From positions 458,356,379 to 458,420,378 of the forward strand of contig CM077676.1 of assembly GCA_039707655.1 (NCBI GenBank): a stretch of 64,000 nucleotides of DNA. The letters run 5' to 3'. The number at the start of each line of letters is the position of its first letter. Positions within the stretch are counted from its first letter, which is position 1. Below the pieces are notes generated by a model, which searched no databases, was not told the origin of the DNA, and saw only the letters and a list, made by a program, of their open reading frames with translations. This DNA is from Elymus sibiricus (taxonomy: Eukaryota; Streptophyta; Magnoliopsida; Poales; Poaceae). Both the position numbers and the translations under genes were made by a program. Below are positions 22,325 to 33,410 of this stretch, one piece after another.

Positions 22325-23578
22325 TCTGAGGTGCTGGCAGTCTGTCCTAATCTCTCCTTGAAAGCTTTCCAGAGTATTGCAGCCTTGGGGAAATGCTCAA
22401 TGTGCTCATTACCTTGTTGATCTTGAAGTACTTGTATGAAATTGTGTCTGTATTTGATGGTAGCTTTGGCCTGAAAGAATTTGCAGTTTTCATCTCCAAA
22501 TTTAACCCATTTGATTGTTACCCTTTGTTTCCAATATATCCTTTGGAAAGATAGCATTGTAAGCAAATGTTCCGTGAGCATTTCTCTACTGTTATTTTCT
22601 ATATCAGTTAGCACTCTATATTCCTCAAATAGGTCCCACATCGAAATGACTGCATTTGTGGCTTGAATAATTCCAGCAAGGTTGGAGATGCTTTTGCTCC
22701 ATATTTTTTAGACCTTTTCTGAGCCTTTTGAACTTAGCAGTGATTGTTTTGGAACTGTTACTTTCTTGTACAAGCTGACTCCAGATATTTTGCACAGTTT
22801 CTTTGAAGTTATGGTGCTCAAGCCAGAAGTTCTCAAATCTAAAGATTTGTGCTTTTGGGATGCTAGTACCAATGGAAATGACATATGGGGAGTGATCTGA
22901 CACTGGTTTTGAAAGTGGTAAGGCCATGGTGTTAGGGTAGCTTGAAGACCAGCTTTCAGAGGTGAAGACACAATCAATTTTTTCTAGGAGGGGGGCTTGC
23001 TGCATATTGCTCCAAGTGTAGCTTCTACCCTTGAGAGGAATTTCTACTAGTGCTAAAGTACTGATGGCTTCATTGAACTGCATCATATGATTTATGTCTC
23101 TTGTTCCCATGTTTCTATTTGAAGGGTATCTGATATAGTTGAAATCTCCTGTAATAATCCAGTCTGTATCTATTGGCATCTGAATGTTTTTAAACCAGGC
23201 CAAGAAATTATGTCTTCCCTCAGTGTCACAGGGCCCATAAATATTTTTCAAAATCCATGAAGCACCAGTATGTAATGATATGAACCTGATGGAGATGGAG
23301 AAATCATTTTTAAACAGACATTCTCCCTGGAACATGCTGTCATTCCAGGCTACCAATAGACCTCCTGAAGCTCCCACAGAAGGCAAATGTTCAAATTTGT
23401 TGATTCTTCTGGGGCAAAAGTTTCTGAGATAGGCACTGTCAAAATTCTCTCTCTTAGTTCCTTGCAGACAAATTATAGAGCTGCCTGCCTCTTCTATTTT
23501 ATTTGAGATTGCTAACCACTTATTACTGGAATTTATTCCCCTCACATTCCAACTTAAAATATTCCAGGATCTATGCAT
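22325..23578 (-). pseudogene. LINE ORF2, N-terminal APE endonuclease half
   Basis: Starts at the minus-strand ATG 23578 (MHRSWNILSWNVRGINSS). The AP-endonuclease-like domain shows ICLQGTKRE, ITGDFNYIRYP, RSYTWSNMQ and the SDHSPYVI motif. A frameshift near 22690 moves the frame into the segment 22641-22325 (VTIKWVKFGDENCKFFQAKA), which runs to the LTR insertion point. The canonical catalytic Glu context (LQET) reads LQGT here, so even the endonuclease may be inactive. Confidence 0.85.
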
Positions 23579-23813
23579 CTCAGACAAAAGAAGACAAGAG
23601 TATATAACTTCAGGACACAACACTTGCAGATAAAGCAACACAGACAGGTAGTCTCCATACAGTTCCACATAATCCAGATCATCATGGGGGTGTAGAAAGC
23701 ATAGGGTTCTGCTATTACAAAAGAGATACAAGAAGATATTGCAATGACGCTCCACTTGCTGCTAGTCAACTGTAGTCCCTTTAGATGCTTCCTCCACTTG
23801 TGCATAGGATCTT

Positions 23814-24240
23814 CTAGTCCCTCCATGCAGGCTTCTTCCCACCTTTCTTTGCTTTCTTTTTGAGAATGTTCTCTTTAGTGCAGACCTTGGGATCAACCTT
23901 GCAGTAAGAGGAATTCAGGTTTTTAATAACTTTAATGTTGCTGATAGGTGGTTTAGCAACACATGCCATGCAATTACCATCCTGACAAGGTTTTTTTTTG
24001 TATCCTTTGTTTAAAAGTTGCAGTCTTTCACTTCTTCTTACCTCAGATTCAACTACTGGGGTTCTGTCCTTTCTTTTTCCTTTGATGTTTGCAGCATTGC
24101 TGCAGAAATCTGCCTCCTCGGGGGCATTTTCTTTGTCTGGGCTGCCCTTTGGAGAGAAGGAGCCACCATCTCCACCATTCGGCACCTTAGAGCAGACAAG
24201 GGCTCCATTAACAGGGTAGGACTCAGGGATGATTTTTTTT
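23814..24240 (-). pseudogene. LINE ORF1, C-terminal part
   Basis: The segment RRSERLQLLNKGYKK followed by CQDGNCMACVAKPP and KVIKNLNSSYCK is the conserved C-terminal signature of ORF1 in grass LINEs. The frame is open to the right until the A-run at 24233-24240, and the N-terminal gag-like part is missing. It lies just upstream of ORF2 in the same orientation. Confidence 0.7.
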
Positions 24241-25880
24241 AATAATCTCTATGCTGAGCTTCTTCTTTGATGCACATTGTACATTTTTCGTACACATCAG
24301 AAACAGTTTTTATACAAGGTTAACATTTTTCAAATACTAATTAACATTTATTTCAAATATATTTTTGGTATCTACTATTTCCATCCACATTTGTACATTT
24401 TTTGTATACATCTAAAACATTTTTATACACATTTAACATTTCAAGTATAAAATTAAAATAATTCAAATACATATTGCGAACATTTTTTCTCATACGTGTT
24501 AAACCTTTTTCAAATACACATTGAAACATTTTTTGAATGATATGAAACATTTTTAAAAAATATGCAAACTTTTTTACATTGTATAATTTTTTTATTTTAA
24601 TGTCACAGATATATTTTTGCAATGCATGAGCATTTTTTTAATGGTACCAATTTGTTTGAATTACACTAACATTTTTTTTACATTGCATAATATTTTTCAA
24701 AATTGTCATTTAAAGTTTTTCTAAAAACGGTTGAACTTTTTTGAAACATCTCATACATTTTTTTCATGGTACAAATATTTTCTAAAAGTTCAGAGAACAT
24801 TTTTCTACACTCATGAATATTTTTTAAATATGTGATGAACACTTTTGAAAAATTAACTAAATTTGTTTTTCATAATATATGTGTTTAGCATTTGTAAAAA
24901 TATAAACAAACGAAAAAAACACGTATGACACGTCGGCGTGACAAAAGCAGATGGCTACTTCGCCAGTCCACTACGGGCTCTATAGGTGAGCTCCGCTTCT
25001 GCTTCGCATGAAGCGACACATACCCGCGCCCAAGACAAGTTCATCAATGTCGCTATATTGTGGGCCACCACACCAGCTCCCTAGTATCCTTGAAGTTACT
25101 TCCTATAATGTTTAGGTGGTCTTTTTCTTTTCTTCTTTCAATGTTGCCTTTTTTTCTTCTGGTTTCCCTCTTCGTTTTCAGTTTTTATTCTTTTGTTTAC
25201 TTTACTGCTCATTTTTTTTACAAAATATTGGTTTGAATTTAAAAAGTGTTCTTCAATTTCATTTTTGAAACAACGAGAATTCAAAAACTCACAATTTTGA
25301 TATGAAACATCAAAATCATGCTCATTATAAACCACAACATTTAGGGAATATTTGTGAATTCAAAAACTATTCAGGAATTTAATGTAGTCTGCGAATTTCA
25401 AAACTGTTCAAAAACATGAAAAATTATTCTCAAATTTGGAAAGTGTTTGTGAAATATAAAAATGTTCATAAAATTGAAAAATGCTTCGAAAAAATGTTAA
25501 TGAATTAGAAAAAATGTTCATGAAATTGAAAAAATGGTCACCAATTTTGAAAATGTCCAATAATTAAATAAATGAAGAATTTTAAAAGTGTTTGCGGATA
25601 CAAAAAATGTTCACCAATTAAAAAAATGTTCACTAATCTGAAAACATATTCACGAGTATGAAAAATTATTCACGGATTTAGAAAATGTTTTCTACCTTAA
25701 AAAATAATCGCAAGCTTGGAAAAACAAAGAGAAAATGTAGAAAAATAAAAATAAAAACAATGCTGAAACAAAAATAATTGGAAAATATGAAGAGCAAAAA
25801 ATAAAAAATAAAACAGTGTGACGTGCTTCAGTCGGACTGGTTTAACAACGAAATGGGCTATGAATCGGCCGATGAGGAGG
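24241..25880. repeat. AT-rich degenerate 'ttcatgaatttgaaaa' repeat region
   Basis: Two blocks of low-complexity sequence made of variants of 'aaaaatgttcatgaatttg' in opposite orientations (24250-24910 as 'aaacatttttcaaat', 25200-25800 as 'aaaatgttcatgaaattg') flank a less AT-rich centre (24915-25100). This inverted layout suggests the two arms of a DNA element. No gene is visible. Confidence 0.5.
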
Positions 25881-27046
25881 ATTCAAAGGGCATGGAATGA
25901 ATGTTCTCTTAAAGGTTGAAATATGAAGCAAGGTTCAAAATATTGTATATTGAGGTTGTATCGGTTTGGTTTGAATAGATTGATGTCAGATATAGGGAGA
26001 TATCCCAGCTGATACGTAGATATATTGGAGCAAATATATCTGGATTTTTTTTCAATATTCTTGTTCAAAAATGTCTTTCGTAAAAACAAAATGTATGGTG
26101 TCAATTCTCTAGCCTAACAAATTTAGAATCCTAGTTTATGTACTTCTTAATTATAAGAAACTACTTATTTAAGACAAATTCACAAAATCCTCACTCTAAG
26201 CTAAAAAAACAATACATTATATATGTGTTTCTACAAAACATTAACCATGACTTTGATAATATGATGAAGTTAATCCAGTTTTCACTGCTTTCTGATAAAT
26301 TATTGTGCTCATGGACATACCGGTCTATATCAGTGGGCATATGGGGTTAGATATTGGCCATCCGCCAACGTTCAGGCGGTGGGGTTAGATATGGGGAAAG
26401 AAGCGGCCAGCACGACGAGGTGGCCAGCACGTCCGCGGCTGCCGCCGACAGCGAGGAAAAATAGACCATGAGAGGCCGCCGCCGTTTGGGTCCCACGAAG
26501 GGCACCGCCACCGCATCGTCGGCGTGCACAGCCGGTGACTTGCCCTCTTTGTGGAGGCGGAGGCCACAGTGACCATCTTCCCCGCCCATAAAACCAACTT
26601 TGATCCGTGATTCACGGAAGCGGAGGCTACTCTTCCCATTCCGATGAAGCATATCCGTCTGGGGCTAACGACAATCCGATGAGCGGCGCTGCCGAACATA
26701 GGGGAGACACGTCATGGGAATGGGGCTCCGTCGCGGCCGGCATTAGACTAGGTTAGAGTAGACTAGCCTAGTCCGCTATAATTTAGTTGAAATATGTCAG
26801 AAATGTGAATGTTTTTGTCCGGCTTATATGAAACAGCCGGTTTGCATGAATTTAATCCGGTCTGTTAAAATGTGTTTTAAAATGTTTGCGGATAGCTTTG
26901 TATGGTTGGCTTTCACATCCGCGTCCACAGGCTGGTCTTCTCCGGTCCGTGGATGAATGCGGTGTTCGTTTTGCGGGTCAGCGTTGAAGACATTAGATAA
27001 TGATCGGACGCTCTAGATTTTTGACTGATTGCGATTTGTTAGCAAG
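25881..27046. other. Intergenic, no gene recognised
   Basis: 25.9-26.35 kb is AT-rich. 26.35-26.75 kb is GC-rich with minus-strand open frames of about 100 codons that contain no recognisable domain and look like remnants of a transposon or gene leader. Confidence 0.5.
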
Positions 27047-27048
27047 TA

Positions 27049-27308
27049 CTCCCTCCGTCCTTTAAAGAGTGTATTTCCAACTTTGTTGGAGAGTCAAACT
27101 ATCTTAAAGTTTGACCGAGTTTGTGCAAAAATATATCAATGTTTGTGAAACCAAATAGGTATATGATGAAAATATATTTTATCATGAATCTAATACTATT
27201 AATTTGATGACATAAATATTGATGTATTATTATATAAATACGGTCAAACATAAAAAAGTTTGACTTTCCAACAAAGTTGGAAGTACACTTTTTAAAGGAC
27301 GGGGGGAG
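27049..27308. mobile_element. Stowaway MITE, 260 bp
   Basis: The ends ctccctccgtcctttaaag and, inverted, ctccccccgtcctttaaaa form a TIR that continues through 'ttccaactttgttgg'. TA duplications lie at 27047-27048 and 27309-27310. It lies about 200 bp beyond the 3' end of the aspartic protease gene. Confidence 0.92.
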
Positions 27309-27514
27309 TACCCGATGAATGGGCGCTCTGGAAACATCTGTATGTTTTATTCGCATATATGCATGTGACATGCCGCATGTTTGTCACTACAAACCAATCA
27401 GCAAAACCGGACCTATCAATGATCGACCTACACTACGAATCTTTATCAAAATTCAGAATCAACTACTTTGTAACTTTGTATATGTATGTATGTACACCGG
27501 TTCTCCCGCTCCGA

Positions 27515-29451
27515 TCAGACCACGGCCGCGGCGGCAGCCAGCAGGGGAAGCAGCAGCGCCACGGAGAAGGAGAGGCGGCTGCCACCTGAGCCGGGCTGCC
27601 TCGGCGTCACCGGCACCGCGCCGGGGTACGGCGTGTCGCGCCGCGGCTTCAGATGAGTCGTCGGCGCCGGCCCCGGAGCCGCGCGGGGGCTCCCGCCGTG
27701 GTCCTCCGTTTCCACGTCCTTGTAACCTGCAGTTAATTAGTTGTGACAACTAAGCAATGATCGGTATACAATTCTTTCATCGGGTATACAATTCAGGGAG
27801 AATGATGATGAACTTACAGTCGAACTCGTGCCAGCCCAGGACGGACCTCTCCCTGTCGAACACCACCTTGAGTCCGGTCATGAAGTTCTCTGCAAGTTAT
27901 CAGTGAGGTAATCAGCAATCAGAGACGGAACGATGGAGGAATTAGCTGAAGAGAAGACAGTAGCAGTGTTTATATGTGCGTACGGCCGATGATGTCGATG
28001 GTGATGTCGTTCTTGAGCACTGCGAGGCAGTATCCGACGGCGACGACCTGGCCGGCGCTGGTCTCGCCGGCGATGACCACGAAGGGCTGGGTGACCGGGA
28101 ACACGGCCCCGCCCCTGGTCGTCAGGCTCACCTCCGGCATGAACACCTCCGTCTGCCCGCGGCCCAGCTCGTAGCAGTACTCGAACGGGATCGACTCGCT
28201 CAGGTTGGCCCTCTTCTCGCGCACCTGGGAGTTGAAGCTGGTGGCCAGCTCCGTGTACGCCGGGTCGTTCAGGTACGTGAAGGACGTGCCGGAGTCCACG
28301 ACGGCGGCGAACTCCGCCGCCAGCACCTTCCCCTCCACGGTCATCGCCGTCACGCTGATGTTGTACGTCGGGCTGCACGGAGAAGAAAAGTCGCCGATCA
28401 ATCAATCCGTACCTAGCACTAGTTTGGACTTTTGACCTGGACCGACATGTGGACCCCAAGGACGAGCTGAATGCGTTATGGGCCCACGTGTCGGTGTCCT
28501 GCTTGTGCTAGTGACGGAGCGCCTAACCACTTACTGCGTGTTCCGGACGGTGAAGGGCGTCTCGGCCTGGCCGCGGCGGCCGGCGTCGCCGAAGTTGATG
28601 CGGCCGAGGCCGTTCGGGCTGAAGCACATGGAGAAGCTGTCGGAGGCGACGAGGCCGGCGGTGGCCAGCACGCTGGGCACGGACACCTTGTCCATGCCGA
28701 GCCCCAGCAGCCCGTCCACGGCGGCGCCGTCCAGGAACGAGCCCGTCTGCACCTGCCCGCACCCGAGCACCACGGGCGCCTTCACCGCCGTCGACACACC
28801 CCCGGCCTCCCGGCTGAGGTGGAGCACGTCCTCGACCAGCACCCCGGAGGAGGAGGTGTTGGCGGAGACGTACCTGACGGTGTACGGGCAGCTGGTGCTG
28901 TTGGCGGCGGCGCAGGCGTTGGGCCGCTCACAGAGCGCGTGCTCGCAGGTCACCGTCTTGCTCGTCGACGACTTCCCGGGGCTGTACGGCCGGAGGTCCG
29001 GCCCGCCGCCCAGCTCCGAGGCGTTGGCGATGGGCGCGCACTGCTTGCAGTCGCAGGGCACCCAGAAGAGGTCGCTGCCAGTGTCGAGCGCCACCAGGAA
29101 CGTCGCGTTCGGCGTGCCCACGGCCACCTCCGCGTAGTGCAGCGACCCCTCGAGCCGGAACGTGAGGTTGCCGCTGGCGAAGGTGAGCAGGCCCTTCCCG
29201 TCGCCCTCGGCGAGCCCGCGGCGCGCGAGGTGGGCGCGGTCGTGGCGCGACAGCGCGGCGTAGTACTCCGGCGTGCCCTCGGCCTCGGCCCACCACGCGC
29301 CCCCCGGGTGGCCCCGCGCCTCCGCCCACCGCCTCACCACGGGCGAGGACCGGTGGTGCAGGTCGAATCCGATCCCGGACGCCTCGCCTAGAACTGCCAG
29401 CAACGCGGCCACGGCCACGGCGACGAGCGACAGAAAGATGGGGCGAGCCAT
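27515..29451 (-). CDS. A1-family aspartic protease, GPI-anchored type
   Basis: Four exons on the minus strand, 29451-28535, 28372-27984, 27889-27818 and 27726-27515, with GT-AG introns, join in frame into 529 residues. A hydrophobic signal peptide (residues 1-25) precedes a pepsin fold with both catalytic motifs, DTGS at 123-126 and DSGT at 332-335. A Cys-rich insert follows the first (CDCKQCAPIANASE). The C-terminus has a Pro/Ser-rich linker and ends in a hydrophobic tail (FSVALLLPLLAAAAAVV), the layout of a GPI attachment signal. It resembles the plant APF1/ASPR1-like class of apoplastic proteases, whose substrates cannot be inferred. Coding sequence is strongly GC-rich and intact. A rearranged copy of part of exon 1 and its upstream flank lies at 30.84-31.2 kb. 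Confidence 0.92.
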
Positions 29452-29684
29452 GGTGGGCAGAGTAGGCGTGCGGGGACGGCAATAGGAGCACGGTTGGTGC
29501 ACGGGGCACGGGTCTTAAGAGGAAGAGGGGGGACGCGCATGGCGGCGAGGAAGTCAAAGTCTTGCGTGGTTTACCCCGGCGCGACGTCAACGGTGGGTGG
29601 TGGATGGCCGGAGGGGGCAGGGGAGCGGCGACGCGGCTGGACCGACGTGGCCGAGTCCGGGGACTCAAGTGTTCGACAGTGCCG

Positions 29685-30110
29685 GCCTGCTTTTCTTTTC
29701 CATGGGACGACTTGACTTTTGTGTCTTTGTGGCCGGGGAGTTGGTTGGAGATGGCCCACATCACCGCGTGACGTCCCTCCAGTGTTGTCCGGTTCAGAGC
29801 CGTGGAACCTGCCTGGTGCTCTGCTGGGCAAAAAATTAAACAAAAAACTACTCCCTGCCTAGTGTCAAAAAAACGTCTTACATTATGATTATGGGACGAA
29901 TGGAGTATTATTTGGTCTGCATAAGAGGCATGTAAATTTGTTGTCATTTCATCGTGGAACGCAGCTGCACACGTACGTAGCACTACTATGTAATGGACAG
30001 ACAGAGGATATATAGGTAGCATCCTTGTTCCAGCCAGAAAGAAATGATCATGGAAAACAACGAGGCCCGATCTAGGTAGTAGCAAGCCAACAAAGTAGTG
30101 TATCTAGAGT
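29685..30110 (-). repeat. Upstream flank of the protease gene, copy 1
   Basis: Blocks such as 'agtgttgtccggttcag' (29781), 'gcctgcttttcttttcc' (29685) and 'gctctgctgggcaaaa' (29817) recur in the same order at 30921-31190. This copy carries a 55-bp Stowaway remnant at 29851-29905. Confidence 0.75.
29851..29905. mobile_element. Short Stowaway-like MITE remnant, 55 bp
   Basis: Begins ctccctgcctagtgtc and ends gggacgaatggag between TA at 29849-29850 and 29906-29907. The centre (aacgtcttacatta) is typical of the common Stowaway core, but most of the element is gone. Confidence 0.6.
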
Positions 30111-30368
30111 ATATGCATACAGTATACAGCTGCTTGTTGAATGGCCCCTTGATCGGCCAAGTCTCGTGATCGATGCAGTGCAGGATAATGGACGTTCACC
30201 GGCCTAGGTGCTAGAGAGAGTAGTATGATCTCTGAAAAAGTAGCTCTAAAGGATGACAATACTGTACATACATGGAACCTATGTACTCCATCCATTCCAT
30301 AATGTAGTCATCGAGTATGTTTAAAGATCCAACAATAGTTGAGTTTTTATTTTCTACGGGAAATAGGA

Positions 30369-30977
30369 TTATTGCATCACAATAGCGTTACAATCAAGAG
30401 GCACAAATGAACGATACATGGCGCACCAAGTAGCCAAACAACGGTACACGCCCTCTGTACGGCTATAAAATGCCAATTGATGAGCTACGTACCCTATTCC
30501 AATCCCGTTTGAGCTTCTCAGTGGAACAAACTCTGTCTCTTCCCGGAGAGTCTTGATTTCAGCCAACAAGTGACCACAAGCTGACTTAGAAAGGTTGTTC
30601 TTGTAGAAGGTAGCTAGAGCTTATGAAGAGTTCGATTGGACAATGATCGGCAGCTCCGAGTGTCGGAGAGCCAAGGCCATGCCTTGCATGAGAGCATGGA
30701 CCTCAGCTTCCAAAGCATCAGTACAATAGAAGAGAACACGATAGGCGGCAAACGGAACTAGACCATCATGATCGCTGAAAACCATTCCAGCCGCCGCAGG
30801 GCCATCCAAAGGTGAGAAAGAACCATCAACCGAAGCATGCCAGGGTACATGACCGGTGCCTTGTTTGTCCACGATTTCCCTGGGCTGCACGGCCGGAAAA
30901 AGAAGAGAAAATGGATCCAAGCCTACTTTTTCCATGACACGGCTGGACTTTGTGGCCGGCAGTCTGGGGTGGCCCAC
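30369..30977 (-). pseudogene. RNase H-like (RVT_3) fragment of a LINE
   Basis: The minus-strand frame shows WHASVDGSFSPLDG, a first-Asp strand of a plant-LINE RNase H, then DALEAEVHALMQGMALAL with the Glu helix and PIIVQSNSS where an Asp would be expected. An in-frame TAA at 30621-30623 interrupts it; the frame continues in the same phase to 30369. The first part of this frame (about 30977-30850) is not RNase H but comes from the copied protease flank and exon fragment. It is a dead retroposon piece lodged in that copy. Confidence 0.65.
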
Positions 30978-31400
30978 ATGACCGCGTTATAATACGTACG
31001 GCCAGCAGAAAGGAAATCTAACGATCCATGACGTAGCTTGACTTTTCTACGAACATTTTATTCACGATGAAGATGCGAAACAGTGTTGTCCGGTTCAGGG
31101 CCGTAGGTGGTGGAGCGTTTTTTTTTTTCCTAATTAGTTGATGGAGCGTTCACTGAACCGGTCGCTCTGCTGGACAAAACAAACATTTTAAAAAAAATCT
31201 CGAACGAGCACTACTATATGATTATATACTGAAATCTAATACTGAGACAACAAAAGTAAAGAAATCGTGTACAAATGTCAACACGACCTCGACGGACGTA
31301 CAGGATATATATCGTTGTTCCAGATTAAAAATAATATAATATCGAATCTAGACAGAGACGTTGACCATTCAAAACGACAAGGTCGATCTAAAGCGCGCTA
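30839..31400 (-). repeat. Rearranged second copy of protease exon fragment and upstream flank
   Basis: 30839-30896 resembles exon 1 sequence at 28945-28992 ('ctgcacggccgg' against 'ctgtacggccgg'). 30921-30988 resembles 29685-29772, 31081-31110 resembles 29780-29810 ('gtgttgtccggttcag' is identical), and 31158-31400 resembles 29812-30090 more weakly. Order and orientation are kept, with deletions and insertions between blocks. Confidence 0.7.
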
Positions 31401-31680
31401 TCCTAGGGATATGCATATGCAACAGTTGCCGTTGCATCCGGGCCGATCGACCGAGCCCCTGCTTGTGCTTGGCGACCGATCCGTACATGTACATACAGAT
31501 CGGGAGCTCCTATTCGCCGCTGTAGGCGCCCGTTGGGAGAAGTGGCGCCCACAGCGACCAACAGCGGGCCGCGGCCCATTAAACACCGCTCGCTCGTTCA
31601 GAAAAATATCGTTCGCTCCATCAACTCCCCTCACTGGCATTTTTTTCTGGCTGTGTTGCGCTGCTGGTTAGGAAAAAGAC
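31401..31680. other. Intergenic, nothing recognised
   Basis: Short open frames only, without domain signals. Confidence 0.4.
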
Positions 31681-32345
31681 CGGCCTCCATTTTTTTTTGC
31701 GATTTTGAATATGTTGGTGAAATAAATAAGGTTCAAGTATTTATTAAAAAATGTTCGTGGGTTTACAAAAGTTCACGAAATTGAAAAAAAAAAGTACACA
31801 AATAAAAAAATCACAAATTGTGAAAAAAGTTCATCAGTTGTGCAAAACGTTCATCGAAATTGAAAAAACTTTATCCATTTTGAAAAAAAGTTCATTGATT
31901 TTGTAAAAAGGTCATCGATACTGAAAAAATGTTCATTGATTTTCAAAAAAGTTCATCGAATTTGATAAAAAGTTCAACGATTTTGAAAAAAAGTTTATCA
32001 ATTTGAAAAAAGTTCATCGAATTTCAGAAAAAGTTAATCTATTTGAAGAAAACGTTCACGTATTTGCGAACAATTCATCGAACCAAGGAGACGAATAAAG
32101 AAAATAAAATAGAAAACAAAAAAGGAAAAAATGAAAATGAAAAAAAGGAAAAAGGAAAAAAATACGAATAAAAGAAAAAAAAAGTTAAAGCTTACCAGAT
32201 CCCGCTGGGTGGTGGGGTGGTTACACCAGCATAGCTCGTTGAGGGAGGTCGCTGGTTCGATTCAGAAACAACGTGCATTTTTGCAGATTAAGACACATGA
32301 AAAAACATGGTAGATGAGCCGGCCATCCGACACACCACGCGCCCG
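31681..32345. repeat. AT-rich 'gttcatcgattttgaaaa' array with a tRNA-like B box
   Basis: From 31740 to 32080 variants of 'aaaagttcatcgattttg' recur about every 20-22 bp. The array is followed by an A-rich stretch and, at 32254-32263, 'ggttcgattc', a perfect RNA polymerase III B-box-like motif. A palindrome-like 'gcgggccgcggccc' lies upstream at about 31565. The same architecture is seen at 46.76-47.58 kb. Confidence 0.55.
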
Positions 32346-33290
32346 CTCGTTCACCAGTCGGGCGGCTTTCGCTTGGGCCGCTGCCTTCTCCACCGCCTCG
32401 CGCTTCGAATGCTCGAAAGTATGAGCACCTTCGCGTTCTTACAGTGGAGCCGCCGCGCGTCGGTCTCCACTGTGGTGCGGGAGCGGCAGAGGACCGCCGC
32501 GAGGAGCTGGTCATCCGGATCGACAGGCGCGCACACATGGGACCGGCATGAGGACGTCGCCTTCACCCTCTCCCTCGCATGCTACATCTCGCGCGTGCGC
32601 CGCGCGCCTGGATTCGGGCGTCCGCATCCACGGCGGCGTCGACGCGGGCATGAGGAACCAACGGTGGCCGGGGACACGAGGTAGGGAGAGGAGGGGTCAG
32701 AGAGGGGGCGGGGGTCTACCCTTGAGGAATCACGTGTTGCAATACGCATTAATTAGCAATGGCTCGTTGTCTCACCCGCGGTGATTAAATAACCTTCTTC
32801 ACTCGAACCCAATTTGATGAAATTCGATCGAAATGTGTCCATAACGCACGGAATTTGGCCAAATGCACACCTGGCAAACAAAGCCCTTGAGGAGTCCAAC
32901 GGGCAATGGCCAGTCCGCGGTTGCTTGCCGTGCGGTGCTCGCCGCACGCACGGAGCTTTCGCGCCGCCTCGCTTTCGTACAAGCACCCACCGGTGCACTA
33001 CGACACGTAGTGCACAGGCAGCGTATAATCTCATTTCTTCCAGAAAACAAACAAGTTAACGTAGTTGTCGCGTCTTGGGTTGGTCGTCTCTGCTGAGAAA
33101 GATGAGATCGCCAGCAACTCTTCTCCTTCCTTCCGATCATTTGGTCGCTGTGGCGCCGTGAGCTCGCTGTGCTTCAGCAATGGCGCTGGATCTCTGATGA
33201 CCAGACAAGACGGGCCGACCGCACTGTCACTCCGACAGCCACCTCGTGGTGGTGATCAGTACCCCGACTGTCCATCAATTTGTTTAGTGA
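32346..33290 (+). other. GC-rich spacer upstream of the OPR-like gene
   Basis: Several overlapping open frames of 80-125 codons on both strands contain no recognisable domain. I see no gene with confidence. Confidence 0.4.
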
Positions 33291-33291
33291 T

Positions 33292-33299
33292 TATATATA
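33292..33299 (+). promoter_or_regulatory. TATA box of the OPR-like gene
   Basis: 'tatatata'-type sequence in 'gattatatatac', about 115 bp upstream of the ATG at 33411. Confidence 0.55.
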
Positions 33300-33410
33300 C
33301 AATCGCCGAGACGGATTCTTTGACCTCCCGCATCCACCGCCACTTCCGTCCCCTCTCCCCGCAAGCAGATCACAGGCGCCATTGCTCAGCTTCTGAGGGG
33401 CGGAGCCGAG

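Larger units (their letters stand above)
16130..24240 (-). mobile_element. LINE (L1-type), 5'-truncated, split by a solo LTR
   Basis: The minus strand carries, 5' to 3', the end of ORF1 (24240-23814), ORF2 with APE endonuclease (23578-22325), then after the inserted LTR the reverse transcriptase and zf-RVT region (18622-16287), and an A-rich 3' end near 16137. Taking out 18623-22324 and one copy of tctga joins the two ORF2 halves. The ORF1 frame is open up to an A-run at about 24233-24240 where homology ends, so the 5' end is probably truncated there. No clear target duplication was found. Confidence 0.85.

Noticed and set aside
28471..29391. 306-codon plus-strand frame opposite the protease exon
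   Set aside because: It is the antisense shadow of a GC-rich exon; the minus-strand frame has catalytic motifs and splice continuity.
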